Of a DNA stretch of 64,000 nt, positions 17,703-26,147 are shown piece by piece. Position numbers and translations under genes: made by a program. The first letter of the stretch is position 1. Every line of letters begins with the position of its first letter. Under the pieces are notes generated by a model, which searched no databases, was not told the DNA's origin, and saw only the letters and a list, made by a program, of their open reading frames with translations. Source of the DNA: Bacillota bacterium. Lineage in GTDB: Bacteria; Bacillota_I; Bacilli_A; RFN20; CAG-826. Location of the stretch: the NCBI GenBank assembly GCA_023393065.1, contig JAEWMX010000015.1:62001-126000 (forward strand), given 5' to 3'.

Positions 17703-19811
17703 ATGGAAGGACCAATTGATTACAGCAAAGATCCAGAGGTGTTGCAGAAGTTCGGGCGACTAATTACCAAAGACGCCCGCGAAGGAAAAATCGATCCCGT
17801 CATCGGCCGCGATGAAGAGATTCGCAAAATTATTCAAATCCTCTCTCGCAAAACGAAAAATAACGTCATTATGCTCGGAGAGCCCGGCGTCGGCAAGACC
17901 GCCATTTTAGAAGGCCTTGCTCAGCGAATCGTCAAAGCCGATGTTCCCACCTCATTAAAAGATAAGGACGTCTATGAACTTGACATGGGGGCCTTGGTGG
18001 CGGGCGCTAAATATCGCGGCGAATTTGAAGAGCGCCTCAAAGCCGTTTTAAACAAAATTAAGGAAGCTGAAGGAAAAATCATCCTTTTCATCGATGAAAT
18101 TCACCTGATCGTCGGTGCCGGTCGCGCCGATGGCGCTCTCGATGCTTCGAACATGCTCAAGCCGATGTTGGCCCGCGGCGAAATCGATTGTATCGGGGCC
18201 ACGACTTTAAATGAATATCGGCAGTACATCGAAAAGGACCGCGCTTTGGAGCGGCGTTTTCAAACAGTCCTCGTCGAAGAGCCGACGCCGGAGGATAGCA
18301 TTTCGATCCTTCGCGGTCTCAAAGAGCGCTTTGAATCGCATCACGGCGTCAAAATTACCGATGGGGCAATCGTCGCGGCCGTCACGCTCAGCACCCGCTA
18401 CATCACCAATCGCTTCTTGCCGGATAAAGCCATCGATTTAATCGATGAAGCTTGTGCTTCGATTCGCGTCGAGATTGAGAGCATGCCCTCCGAACTCGAT
18501 GCCATCACCCGCAAGATAAGGCAGCTTGAAATTGAAAAAGTGGCCCTCGCCAAAGAAAAAGACGCTATCAGCGTCGAACGCCTTAAGAAGCTAAATGAGG
18601 AATTGAGTCACCTGCATGGTCAGGAAGAGGATTTGAACAAGCGGTGGCACGATGAAAAAGAGGCGATTCAATCGAGCAAAGTGCTTAAAGGCCAGCTCGA
18701 GCGAGCTAAGTTTGAACTCGACACCGCCTTCAATCGCGGCGATTATAAACTCGCCAGCGAGCTGCAATATAAGCGCATTCCCGATTTGGAAAAGCGCTTG
18801 TTAGAACTCGAAAAAATCGACAAGCGAGGGCATTTGCTATCGGAAGTCGTCACCGAAGAGGAGGTGGCGAAAGTCGTCGCCAAGAATACGAATATTCCCA
18901 TGAGTCGCCTAATGCAGGGCGACCGTGAAAAAGTTCTATCGTTAAAAGATACCTTAAGAAAGCGTGTTATCGGTCAAGATCAAGCTCTCGAGCTCGTCAG
19001 CGATGCCATCTTGCGGCAAAGAGCGGGTATTTCCAATCCTAATCGTCCTATCGGCTCGTTCCTCTTCTTGGGGCCGACCGGTGTCGGCAAGACGGAGGTG
19101 GCGCGCAGCCTCGCCGAGGCTCTATTCGATAGCGAAACGCATATCATTCGCATCGACATGTCGGAATATATGGAGAAGTTTTCGGTATCGCGCCTCATCG
19201 GTGCCCCGCCGGGTTATGTCGGTTATGAAGAAGGCGGTCAACTGACGGAAAAAGTCCGGCGCAGCCCCTACTCAATCATTCTCTTTGACGAGATTGAAAA
19301 AGCTCACCCCGAAGTCTTTAATTTGCTCCTTCAAGTCCTAGACGATGGCCGGCTCACCGATTCGCAAGGTCGAACGGTCAATTTCAAAAACACCGTCATT
19401 ATAATGACGAGCAATTTGGGAAGCGAGTATTTTATCGATGGGAAAACTGCGATGGTCGACGGCTTAGTCAAGGCCACGTTCCGACCCGAGTTCTTAAATC
19501 GCATCGACGAGATCGTCTACTTTCATCCACTAGACAAAGACACCCAAGTCAAAATCGTCGAAAAACTTCTCGATGAATTGAGTGCACATCTTAAAGAGCA
19601 ATCGGTCAGCATTTCTTTCAGCGCATCGCTAAAGCAGTTCATCCTCGACAGCAGCTTCTCAATCGAATATGGAGCGCGGCCTATCAAGCGCTTTATTCAA
19701 AAGGAAATCGAAACGGCAATCGCGCGCAAGCTAATTGACGGTACAATCGAGGCGAATAGGCGTTATCTCCTTGATATCGACGATGGACATTTATTGTTTA
19801 AGATAAATTAA
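17703..19811 (+). CDS. clpB: ClpB disaggregase lacking the N-terminal domain
   Basis: AAA+ unfoldase that works with DnaK to dissolve aggregates. The 702-residue protein begins directly at the first AAA module: Walker A GEPGVGKT and Walker B ILFIDEIH, then a full coiled-coil M domain (about residues 270-380), then the second AAA module with GPTGVGKTEVARSLAE and LFDEIEKAHP. The usual N domain of about 150 residues is absent, as known in some Mollicutes. The long M domain separates it from ClpC and ClpA. ATG with AAAGGAG spacing is well supported, so it is a natural short form. CIRCE-controlled. Confidence 0.93.
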   Translation: MEGPIDYSKDPEVLQKFGRLITKDAREGKIDPVIGRDEEIRKIIQILSRKTKNNVIMLGEPGVGKTAILEGLAQRIVKADVPTSLKDKDVYELDMGALVAGAKYRGEFEERLKAVLNKIKEAEGKIILFIDEIHLIVGAGRADGALDASNMLKPMLARGEIDCIGATTLNEYRQYIEKDRALERRFQTVLVEEPTPEDSISILRGLKERFESHHGVKITDGAIVAAVTLSTRYITNRFLPDKAIDLIDEACASIRVEIESMPSELDAITRKIRQLEIEKVALAKEKDAISVERLKKLNEELSHLHGQEEDLNKRWHDEKEAIQSSKVLKGQLERAKFELDTAFNRGDYKLASELQYKRIPDLEKRLLELEKIDKRGHLLSEVVTEEEVAKVVAKNTNIPMSRLMQGDREKVLSLKDTLRKRVIGQDQALELVSDAILRQRAGISNPNRPIGSFLFLGPTGVGKTEVARSLAEALFDSETHIIRIDMSEYMEKFSVSRLIGAPPGYVGYEEGGQLTEKVRRSPYSIILFDEIEKAHPEVFNLLLQVLDDGRLTDSQGRTVNFKNTVIIMTSNLGSEYFIDGKTAMVDGLVKATFRPEFLNRIDEIVYFHPLDKDTQVKIVEKLLDELSAHLKEQSVSISFSASLKQFILDSSFSIEYGARPIKRFIQKEIETAIARKLIDGTIEANRRYLLDIDDGHLLFKIN

Positions 19812-19879
19812 CAACACAAAAAGCAACTTTATCCACTAATAAAATTCTTTTTCTTTAGCCCCAATCATTTAATTTTATG

Positions 19880-19888
19880 TGGTATACT
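19880..19888 (+). promoter_or_regulatory. Extended -10 promoter of the TM2 gene
   Basis: TGGTATACT matches TGnTATAAT at all but one position, 19 bases before the next start codon. No good ribosome-binding site follows. Confidence 0.45.
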
Positions 19889-19907
19889 ACATAATTGAAT
19901 TATAACT

Positions 19908-20351
19908 ATGCCAAACTGCCGCGGATGCCACCGAAAAATTGAACGCCTCGACAAGGACATTTGTCCTTTTTGCGGCACGCCCAATCCAATTCCCGGAAGC
20001 CAGAGCCTGACCGTCGATATCACGGGGGTCATCTCCGGCGCCGGTGTCCCAAAAGACGAACTCCCACGAGCTTGCTCTCGTAAGAGAGCGTTTACTCTGT
20101 GCGCCACGCTAGGCTTTCTCGGCCTTCATTCTTTCTATGTCAAAAAACCTAAACAAGCATTCTTCTTTATTCTTTTCTGCCTCTTTTTAATCGGCGGAGT
20201 CGGCTCGCTTCTCTTTTTCTTTGTCTTGCCTGGTTCGTTTTGGGCTTTCCTGATTCCCGCTTTCGTCCAAGTCATGTTTCAGATGATTTTCGCCTTTCAC
20301 TATCTGACGAGCGAGGATCTAAGAGACGGGGTCGGAGAGTTGATGCACTGA
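19908..20351 (+). CDS. Zinc-ribbon TM2-domain membrane protein
   Basis: 147 residues. An N-terminal zinc ribbon (CRGC at 4-7 and CPFC at 20-23) is followed by a linker and two or three hydrophobic segments with LGFLGLHSFYVKKPKQAFF, which fits the TM2 domain (a two-helix unit with the G-H-FY turn). Function of TM2 proteins in bacteria is not settled. Its stop codon overlaps the rsmE start (TGATG), so the two are translated together. Confidence 0.7.
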   Translation: MPNCRGCHRKIERLDKDICPFCGTPNPIPGSQSLTVDITGVISGAGVPKDELPRACSRKRAFTLCATLGFLGLHSFYVKKPKQAFFFILFCLFLIGGVGSLLFFFVLPGSFWAFLIPAFVQVMFQMIFAFHYLTSEDLRDGVGELMH

Positions 20352-21067
20352 TGCAACGCTATTTCGGACAGGTTTTCGAAGGTCGCGCCATCCTCAAAGA
20401 GGGTGATGCTTTCCATTTAACGAAAGTCATGCGCTGCGCCATCGGCACCGAAATTGAAGTCGTCTCCGATAGTCGCGTCTACCTGGCGAAAGTCGAAAAA
20501 TTAAAACCCTTACTACTTAGAGTTGTCGGGGTGCAAAGCGAAGATAGAGAACTGCCTAACGATGTCGTTCTCATCGTGGCGCCTTTAAAAGGCGATAAGA
20601 CAAATCTCGTCTTGCAAAAAGCGACCGAACTCGGCGTCAGCGAGATTATTTTGCTCCTCACTTCGCGAACGATCGTCCGCTTCAACAGCAAAGATGTCGC
20701 CGGTAAATTGACGCGTTTCCAAACCATCTTAAAAGAAGCGGCCGAACAATCGCAGAGGACGCATATACCTCTGATTAGTTACCTGGATGATATCGCCAAA
20801 TTGAAGACACGCTCTGCTCGCCACAAATTTGTAGCTTACGAGCAACAATCCGGTCCGACCGGAGCTTTTAACAAGCTGCTCAAGCAAATCAAAAAACGCG
20901 AACGCATCGCCATCGTCATCGGCCCTGAAGGCGGTTTTTCAAGCGAAGAAGTCGACCAGCTCAAATCTTTTGGCTTTGTTCCTGTCTCTCTGGGACGGCG
21001 CATCTTGCGCGCTGAGACGGCTTCGATGTATGCTTTAAGCATAATCGCTAATTACCTCGAGAATTAA
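20351..21067 (+). CDS. rsmE: 16S rRNA (uracil-1498-N3)-methyltransferase
   Basis: SPOUT-fold methyltransferase acting on the small ribosomal subunit. The 238-residue product starts MQRYFGQVFEG, has the PUA-like N-terminal part and the SAM knot motifs VIGPEGGFSSEE and LGRRILRAETASMYAL. The start is chosen because it overlaps the TM2 stop and matches family N-termini; the open frame extends upstream but without homology. In Bacillus rsmE follows dnaJ and prmA; here prmA is missing and three other transcripts intervene. Confidence 0.92.
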   Translation: MQRYFGQVFEGRAILKEGDAFHLTKVMRCAIGTEIEVVSDSRVYLAKVEKLKPLLLRVVGVQSEDRELPNDVVLIVAPLKGDKTNLVLQKATELGVSEIILLLTSRTIVRFNSKDVAGKLTRFQTILKEAAEQSQRTHIPLISYLDDIAKLKTRSARHKFVAYEQQSGPTGAFNKLLKQIKKRERIAIVIGPEGGFSSEEVDQLKSFGFVPVSLGRRILRAETASMYALSIIANYLEN

Positions 21068-21069
21068 GT

Positions 21070-21870
21070 ATGAACATCTACGAAGAATTACAGCAAAATC
21101 AAAAATTCCAGGGTTTTCTCAACAGCGAAGAAAATCTTTACTTTTTAAAGAATCGCTTGATCCTCGAGCGCTTTCCGATGTATAAGCACCTCGCCCAAGC
21201 CGTCTGTGACTTCGATATCATGCGGGCCAACATCATCATTCGCTCGCTTCATAACAAAAAAGCGATTGAAGCAGCGGTGCGCTTTGCCGTCGACAACAAC
21301 GATGTTGTAAAACGCGAAAAAGACATGGCCTTTTTCCGCACTTTCATTCGCGAAAAAATCATCGATCTACCATTTGCAAACGAGCAGAAGCTTCGCCTTT
21401 ATGTTCCTATTTTTAACCGCGTCATCAACCAGATCTACTCCGAAGAATTCGAAAAGCTCCTCCTCGCTCCTTACGACAAACTCGTCGATGAGTTCGAGAC
21501 GCTGGTTATCGATCCGTTTGAAATTTATAATTTCAGCCTTTACGATTCTCTTTTTACGCAGTTTGTCAAAGTGTATAGCGACGAAGATATCATGGCGGTT
21601 TTTCACTATGACTTTCAGGCTATTTATTTCATCGATAAGCAGGGGCGCCTCGATAATAAAATCGCCCTCTTTGATCGCGGTATGCGCCACCCTGATTTCC
21701 ATCATATCCTCGAGCGGATTCGACCGGTCATCGCCGCCTATGTGGCCAACGATAAAGACGCGATGCTCAAAGCCCTCGTCGAGAAGAAGCTAATCTCGGA
21801 GAAACTAATCAATCGCCTCCGCAGCAAAGACTATCAGTTTCGCATGTCGCTCATTCGGAAAATCAAGTGA
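21070..21870 (+). CDS. Conserved-looking protein of unknown function (266 aa)
   Basis: 266 residues, soluble, mostly helical, rich in Phe, Asp, Arg and Lys, with no signal peptide or membrane helix. No catalytic motif is recognised. It lies two bases after rsmE and its stop overlaps the mtaB start (TGATG), so it is embedded in an RNA-modification operon. Codon use resembles its neighbours, so it is probably an old resident and not a recent arrival. A role linked to translation is possible from context only. Confidence 0.7.
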   Translation: MNIYEELQQNQKFQGFLNSEENLYFLKNRLILERFPMYKHLAQAVCDFDIMRANIIIRSLHNKKAIEAAVRFAVDNNDVVKREKDMAFFRTFIREKIIDLPFANEQKLRLYVPIFNRVINQIYSEEFEKLLLAPYDKLVDEFETLVIDPFEIYNFSLYDSLFTQFVKVYSDEDIMAVFHYDFQAIYFIDKQGRLDNKIALFDRGMRHPDFHHILERIRPVIAAYVANDKDAMLKALVEKKLISEKLINRLRSKDYQFRMSLIRKIK

Positions 21871-23156
21871 TGGTATTTCTTCTTTTCACCCTTGGCTGCA
21901 AGGTTAATACCTATGAAAGCGGCGCCGTTCGCGAACTTTTTTTAGCTGAGGGATGGAGTGAAGCAAAAGACCGCGAAGAGGCTGATCTCGTCGTCATCAA
22001 CACATGCACGGTCACTGGCATGGCGGCCAAGAAATCGCGCCAGCACATTCGCAAATTTCGCCTCGCCTATCCTCGCGCTCTGCTCGTCGTCATGGGCTGT
22101 TATGCGCAAGAGGAGGGGGAAGCCGTCATTGACGAGTGCGGGGCCGATTTGATTCTTGGGACATCGCATCGTGCAGAAATCGTAAATTTCATTAAAGAAG
22201 CACAAAGCCATCCTGGTCGACGGGCGCTTCTCGATACTCGACCACGCGACTTTAAATACGAAGAAATCGCAACTCTATTTCAACCTTTAACTTCGCGAGC
22301 CTTCGTCAAAATTCAAGATGGATGCGACAATTATTGCTCGTATTGCATCATCCCATATGTCCGCGGCCTTTCGCGAAGCCGCGACCCCCAAGCCATCAAA
22401 AGAGAAATTCGCACCCTCGTCGCTAACGGCTATCGCGAAATCGTCATCACCGGAATTCACACCGGTGGCTACGGCCGGGATTTAAAAGACTTTTCTTTCT
22501 CGCGCCTAATTCGCGAAATCCTCGAAGAAAACCCAAACCTTTATCGCTTGCGTATCAGCTCGATTGAAGCGAGCGAAATCGATGATGATTTCATCGCTTT
22601 GTTGAGGCGATATCCAAACATTGCCGATCATCTTCACATCCCGCTGCAAAGCGGCTCTGAAACCGTCTTGAAAAGAATGAATCGGCGCTATGCGATCAAA
22701 GATTATGAGGCGACGATCAGCAAAGCGCGAGAAGCGCGTCCCGGCATCGCGATCACGACCGATGTCATCGTCGGCTTTCCCGGCGAGACCGACGCTGAAT
22801 TTCAAGAGACCGTCGAACTTATTCGGCGAGTGGCTTTTTCTGAACTGCACGTCTTTCCCTTTTCAAAAAGGGAGAATACGCTGGCCGCCAAGATGCCTGA
22901 ACAAGTCACTGATATCACTAAGAAAAAGCGCGTCGGCGAACTGCTCAAATTATCAAGTGATCTGCATGCTCAATACGAACAAGAAAATCACGGTCGCCCG
23001 CTGTCGGTTCTATTTGAAGATTACGACGAAGCCGAAAAGACATACCGCGGTCATAGTTCCAACTATCTCGAAGTCCATGTCCAAAGCGCGGCAAACCTGT
23101 GCGGCCAAGTCCGGACCATCGACTATCGCGGCCCGCGGAATTCGCTTGTAAAATAG
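21870..23156 (+). CDS. mtaB: tRNA t6A37 methylthiotransferase
   Basis: Radical SAM enzyme that adds a methylthio group to t6A at position 37 of ANN-decoding tRNAs. The N-terminal MTTase domain supplies C10, C46 and C77 for one iron-sulfur cluster; the radical SAM motif DGCDNYCSYC gives C152, C156 and C159. A TRAM-like C-terminal region follows. 428 residues. It belongs to the MtaB rather than MiaB group by length and by its FTLGCKVNTYES start. ATG overlaps the previous stop; a GTG one codon earlier is possible. Confidence 0.93.
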   Translation: MVFLLFTLGCKVNTYESGAVRELFLAEGWSEAKDREEADLVVINTCTVTGMAAKKSRQHIRKFRLAYPRALLVVMGCYAQEEGEAVIDECGADLILGTSHRAEIVNFIKEAQSHPGRRALLDTRPRDFKYEEIATLFQPLTSRAFVKIQDGCDNYCSYCIIPYVRGLSRSRDPQAIKREIRTLVANGYREIVITGIHTGGYGRDLKDFSFSRLIREILEENPNLYRLRISSIEASEIDDDFIALLRRYPNIADHLHIPLQSGSETVLKRMNRRYAIKDYEATISKAREARPGIAITTDVIVGFPGETDAEFQETVELIRRVAFSELHVFPFSKRENTLAAKMPEQVTDITKKKRVGELLKLSSDLHAQYEQENHGRPLSVLFEDYDEAEKTYRGHSSNYLEVHVQSAANLCGQVRTIDYRGPRNSLVK

Positions 23157-23179
23157 GCTCGGTTTTTAGGCATTTCCTA

Positions 23180-23207
23180 TTGACTTACATATGTAATAGA
23201 TTATAAT
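23180..23207 (+). promoter_or_regulatory. Promoter of rpmF
   Basis: TTGACT and TATAAT with a 16-base spacer, then an AAGGAG ribosome-binding site. Confidence 0.7.
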
Positions 23208-23234
23208 TAACAAGCCTACACAAGGAGAAATACT

Positions 23235-23468
23235 ATGGCCGTACCATTTAGAAGAACCTCAAAAACCAAAAAAAGAATGCGTCGCACGCATCAAAAACTT
23301 GAAGTCGAAGGCTTAGTCGCTTGCAAAAATTGCGGAGCGACGATTAAAGCCCATAACGTCTGCCCAGAATGCGGGTATTACGATGGCAAGAAGGTCCTCG
23401 AAACCAAGAAAGCTAAAGCCAAAGAAGCCAAATCTGTCGAAAAGCCCGCCAAAGAAAAAAGCAAATAA
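23235..23468 (+). CDS. rpmF: 50S ribosomal protein L32 with charged tail
   Basis: Large-subunit protein. MAVPFRRTSKTKKRMRRTH is the family start; the zinc ribbon has C30, C33, C43 and C46, so this is the zinc-binding (C+) form. Typical L32 ends near residue 57-60; here about 20 extra residues of Lys, Ala and Glu follow. AAGGAG precedes the ATG. Usually follows the yceD gene; that partner is not seen here. Confidence 0.96.
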   Translation: MAVPFRRTSKTKKRMRRTHQKLEVEGLVACKNCGATIKAHNVCPECGYYDGKKVLETKKAKAKEAKSVEKPAKEKSK

Positions 23469-23511
23469 ACCTTTGTTCTAAACGTGTTAAAATGACTTCG
23501 GAGGAAATACC

Positions 23512-24153
23512 ATGGAATACAACAAATTAATTGATCACACTCTGCTTAAACCAGATGCATCACTCGCTGCCGTCGCCAAGCTGTGCGACGAAGCGGCCGA
23601 ACATGAGTTCATGTCCGTCTGTGTCAATCCGTGTTTTGTCCCCGTCGTCAAGAACCTGCTTCAAGGCAGCGGTGTCAAAGTGTGCACGGTGATCGGATTT
23701 CCGCTCGGTGCCACGCTCCCCGACGTCAAAGTATTTGAAACAAAGCGCGCCGTCGAACTCGGAGCCGATGAAATCGATATGGTCATCAATGTCTCGATGG
23801 CTAAAGCCCATGATTACGAATTCATCGCCAACGAGATCAACATGGTCAAAATCGCTTGCCAAGGTCGCCTCTTAAAGGTCATTCTTGAAACATGCTTGTT
23901 GACCAACGAAGAAATCGTCGAATGCTCACGCGCCGCCGTCAGAGCCGGTGCTGACTATGTCAAGACTTCAACAGGTTTCTCGACCGGAGGAGCAACCGTC
24001 GAACACGTCAAGCTCATGCGCGATACCGTCGGTCCGCAAATCGGCGTCAAAGCCAGCGGTGGTGTCCGCACCAAAGAAGACCTCGAAAAAATGGTCGCGG
24101 CCGGAGCGAGCCGCATCGGCACTTCATCCGGTGTCAAAATCGTCGCCAAATAA
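23512..24153 (+). CDS. deoC: Deoxyribose-phosphate aldolase
   Basis: Cleaves 2-deoxyribose 5-phosphate into acetaldehyde and glyceraldehyde 3-phosphate, the last step of deoxynucleoside breakdown. Schiff-base lysine K151 lies in YVKTSTGF; K122 (LKVILET) and VKASGGVRT complete the TIM-barrel site. 213 residues, normal. CGGAGG precedes the ATG, and TGTTAAAAT upstream may be an extended -10. DeoB, which makes its substrate, is encoded far off on the other strand. Confidence 0.95.
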   Translation: MEYNKLIDHTLLKPDASLAAVAKLCDEAAEHEFMSVCVNPCFVPVVKNLLQGSGVKVCTVIGFPLGATLPDVKVFETKRAVELGADEIDMVINVSMAKAHDYEFIANEINMVKIACQGRLLKVILETCLLTNEEIVECSRAAVRAGADYVKTSTGFSTGGATVEHVKLMRDTVGPQIGVKASGGVRTKEDLEKMVAAGASRIGTSSGVKIVAK

Positions 24154-24192
24154 TTCACGAACGCATAGATACTTGCGAAGGGAGGTGTGAAC

Positions 24193-24366
24193 ATGCCGAA
24201 AACAGTCGTCCGGGACAATGAGTCCCTTGATGAAGCGCTGCGCCGTTTTAAGCGCCAAGTCAATAAGGCGGGCACACTTCAGGAAGCCCGCAAACGCGAA
24301 TTCTATCTCAAACCTGGCCTCAAGAAGAAGCTCAAGAGCGAGATGGCTCGCCGCAAAAAATACTAA
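24193..24366 (+). CDS. rpsU: 30S ribosomal protein S21
   Basis: 57 residues: MPKTVVRDNESLDEALRRFK is the family start, then RKREFYLKPGLKKKLKSEMA (basic, helical). GGAGGTG lies 6 bases before the ATG. Small-subunit protein contacting the anti-SD region. In Bacillus rpsU follows mtaB, as it nearly does here with rpmF and deoC inserted. A terminator follows. Confidence 0.96.
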   Translation: MPKTVVRDNESLDEALRRFKRQVNKAGTLQEARKREFYLKPGLKKKLKSEMARRKKY

Positions 24367-24377
24367 AATCAAAAATT

Positions 24378-24399
24378 GGAAGCAATGCTTCCTTTTTTT
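24378..24399 (+). terminator. Terminator after rpsU
   Basis: GGAAGC-AAT-GCTTCC, a perfect 6-bp stem with 3-base loop, followed by seven T residues. Confidence 0.85.
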
Positions 24400-24448
24400 A
24401 TTTCATTGATTGCGGCCTTTTCCTTACTTATATATCGTCTGAACGATC

Positions 24449-25645
24449 ATGCGGTATTTCGCCTATCAAGGAAACGATTTCGACTGCGGCTTTGCGTCCC
24501 TCAAGATGCTCCTTTGCTATGCGCACAAGACACCAAAGTATTTGCGGCTGGCCAAAAGCGATGAGAAAAGGAGTCGCTACTCGTATCGCGACTTGGTGGA
24601 CATCGCCGCGCGGCACGGCGTGATTCTGACAGCCTACAAGTTGCTGGACAAAGAGGAGATAAGAAAGCAGAAGATATGGCCTTTGCTCGTGGCGATAAAG
24701 CACGATAATGGGGGATTGCATCTCGTCGTCTTAAGACGCATTTCGAGAAAGGTTCATATCGATGACCCAAATTCCGGCGCGGTCAGCATGGCTTGGACTG
24801 ACTTTATCGAGCGATGGGACGGCTCGTTTTTGCAGATCAGTAAGGTATTAAGACCTTGCGAATTTAACAAAGAAAAACCAATCATCAAGACCGCAAAGCG
24901 CTTTTTATTGCTTTGCTTGCAAACTTTCTCAGCCTTGTTTGCGCTCTTGGGTTTTGCTTTTGTCTCATCGCAAAGCTTTTTCGCCTATCCGCTTTTATTC
25001 TTTGCCCTATTTATTATTTGCGAACTGCTCTTCAGGCGCTTTCAACTGGCGGTCTTAGCGGAGTTTGATGAGCATTTCATGCACCGGACCTACGACGAAG
25101 ACAAGGATGTCATGCGTCAGAAGTTTCGGCATTTTCACGATTTTAAAAAAAGCTATTTCTTATTTCCGCAAATTGTCATTGGTTCTCTCATCATCGCCTT
25201 TTTTGCCTTGACCATCTTGGCCATCAACGACATTAGGCACCTTATCTTTTTGGCCATTCTTTCGCTGTTTGCACTATGCGACTTTTTCCTGAGCAAGGTA
25301 ATCGATGGCAAAAACGAAAAAATCCTCAGCGCAATCGAAGAGGACAGTTTTCAAGAGAGTTTGATGAAAAGCGATGTCCTCGGCAATTATCAAAAGATGA
25401 GTGCGCTCACCCAGCTGATAGCCAAAAGCGCCATCACCCGCAAGTATGTCGGGCTATTTTTAATTGGAGCTTGCGCTTTGACATATGCCGCGATCAGCGC
25501 TGCCGCGACGCTTAATTACTTCCTCTTCCATTTCTTCATCTATCTTCTGTTTTATGAAAATGTCGGAAAGTTATTTAATTGTCTATTTCGCATCGACAAG
25601 CTCCAGCGGGAAATCACGGAGTTCAAAGACCGATTTGTGCGATAG
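24449..25645 (+). CDS. C39 peptidase domain fused to membrane helices, no ATPase
   Basis: 398 residues. Residues 1-135 match a peptidase C39 domain, which cuts double-glycine leader peptides in bacteriocin exporters: Q7, C13 (QGNDFDCGFASLKML), H91 (GGLHLVVL) and D106 (DDPNSG) stand in the catalytic places. About six hydrophobic segments follow (about 145-175, 178-200, 235-282, 330-378), as in the membrane part of such ABC exporters. The nucleotide-binding domain is absent and none is encoded next to it. The start lacks a ribosome-binding site but matches the domain start exactly. No double-glycine precursor gene is seen nearby. Confidence 0.75.
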   Translation: MRYFAYQGNDFDCGFASLKMLLCYAHKTPKYLRLAKSDEKRSRYSYRDLVDIAARHGVILTAYKLLDKEEIRKQKIWPLLVAIKHDNGGLHLVVLRRISRKVHIDDPNSGAVSMAWTDFIERWDGSFLQISKVLRPCEFNKEKPIIKTAKRFLLLCLQTFSALFALLGFAFVSSQSFFAYPLLFFALFIICELLFRRFQLAVLAEFDEHFMHRTYDEDKDVMRQKFRHFHDFKKSYFLFPQIVIGSLIIAFFALTILAINDIRHLIFLAILSLFALCDFFLSKVIDGKNEKILSAIEEDSFQESLMKSDVLGNYQKMSALTQLIAKSAITRKYVGLFLIGACALTYAAISAAATLNYFLFHFFIYLLFYENVGKLFNCLFRIDKLQREITEFKDRFVR

Positions 25646-25663
25646 TATAATTTATTATAACTG

Positions 25664-25679
25664 TGATAAAATATTATCA
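25664..25679 (+). promoter_or_regulatory. Palindrome over the ybeY -10 region
   Basis: TGATAA-AATA-TTATCA is a perfect inverted repeat. It contains a TGATAAAAT extended -10-like string 20 bases before ybeY; another TATAAT lies 13 bases upstream. It may be an operator or just AT-rich promoter sequence. Confidence 0.35.
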
Positions 25680-25691
25680 TTGAGTCATAAC

Positions 25692-26147
25692 ATGGAAATC
25701 ACTTTTACAAACACCGGCCCCTCGTCTTTTGATGACTATGAATCCGTATATCGCGAACTGGCGATCGCCATTTTTAAATATCTCAAAATAACCTCCGATT
25801 ACATCGTTGAAGTCAATCTCATCAACGATGAAGAAATTCAGGCCATCAACAAAGCCTATCGCGGCAAGGACGCACCAACCGATGTCATCAGCTTTGCCTT
25901 TCTTGATAATATCGAATCTGAAATCGCAATCAAAGGCGATGTCCCGCGCCTCCTCGGAGAAATCATGATTTCTTATGAGACGGCCGCAAGACAGGCGAAA
26001 AATTATGGGCATTCTCTAGAAAGAGAGATGAAATTTCTCTTCACGCATGGTATTCTTCATTTGCTCGGCTACAATCACGAAACCGAGGAGCAAGAACAAG
26101 TCATGTTCGCCCTGCAAGATCAGATCCTCGAAAAGGAGAAAAAATAA
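25692..26147 (+). CDS. ybeY: Endoribonuclease YbeY (rRNA maturation)
   Basis: Metal-dependent RNase in 16S rRNA 3' processing and ribosome quality control. The zinc motif HGILHLLGYNH (HxxxHxxxxxH) lies near residues 115-125, preceded by TDVISFAF and LGEIMIS. 151 residues with the ATG that matches family starts; the frame is open upstream across the C39 gene but without homology. Its stop overlaps the cdd start (TAATG), the first of three coupled junctions through recO. Confidence 0.94.
   Translation: MEITFTNTGPSSFDDYESVYRELAIAIFKYLKITSDYIVEVNLINDEEIQAINKAYRGKDAPTDVISFAFLDNIESEIAIKGDVPRLLGEIMISYETAARQAKNYGHSLEREMKFLFTHGILHLLGYNHETEEQEQVMFALQDQILEKEKK

Noticed and set aside
17703..19811. ClpC or ClpA instead of ClpB
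   Set aside because: The roughly 110-residue coiled-coil M domain after AAA module 1 is full length, which is specific to ClpB.
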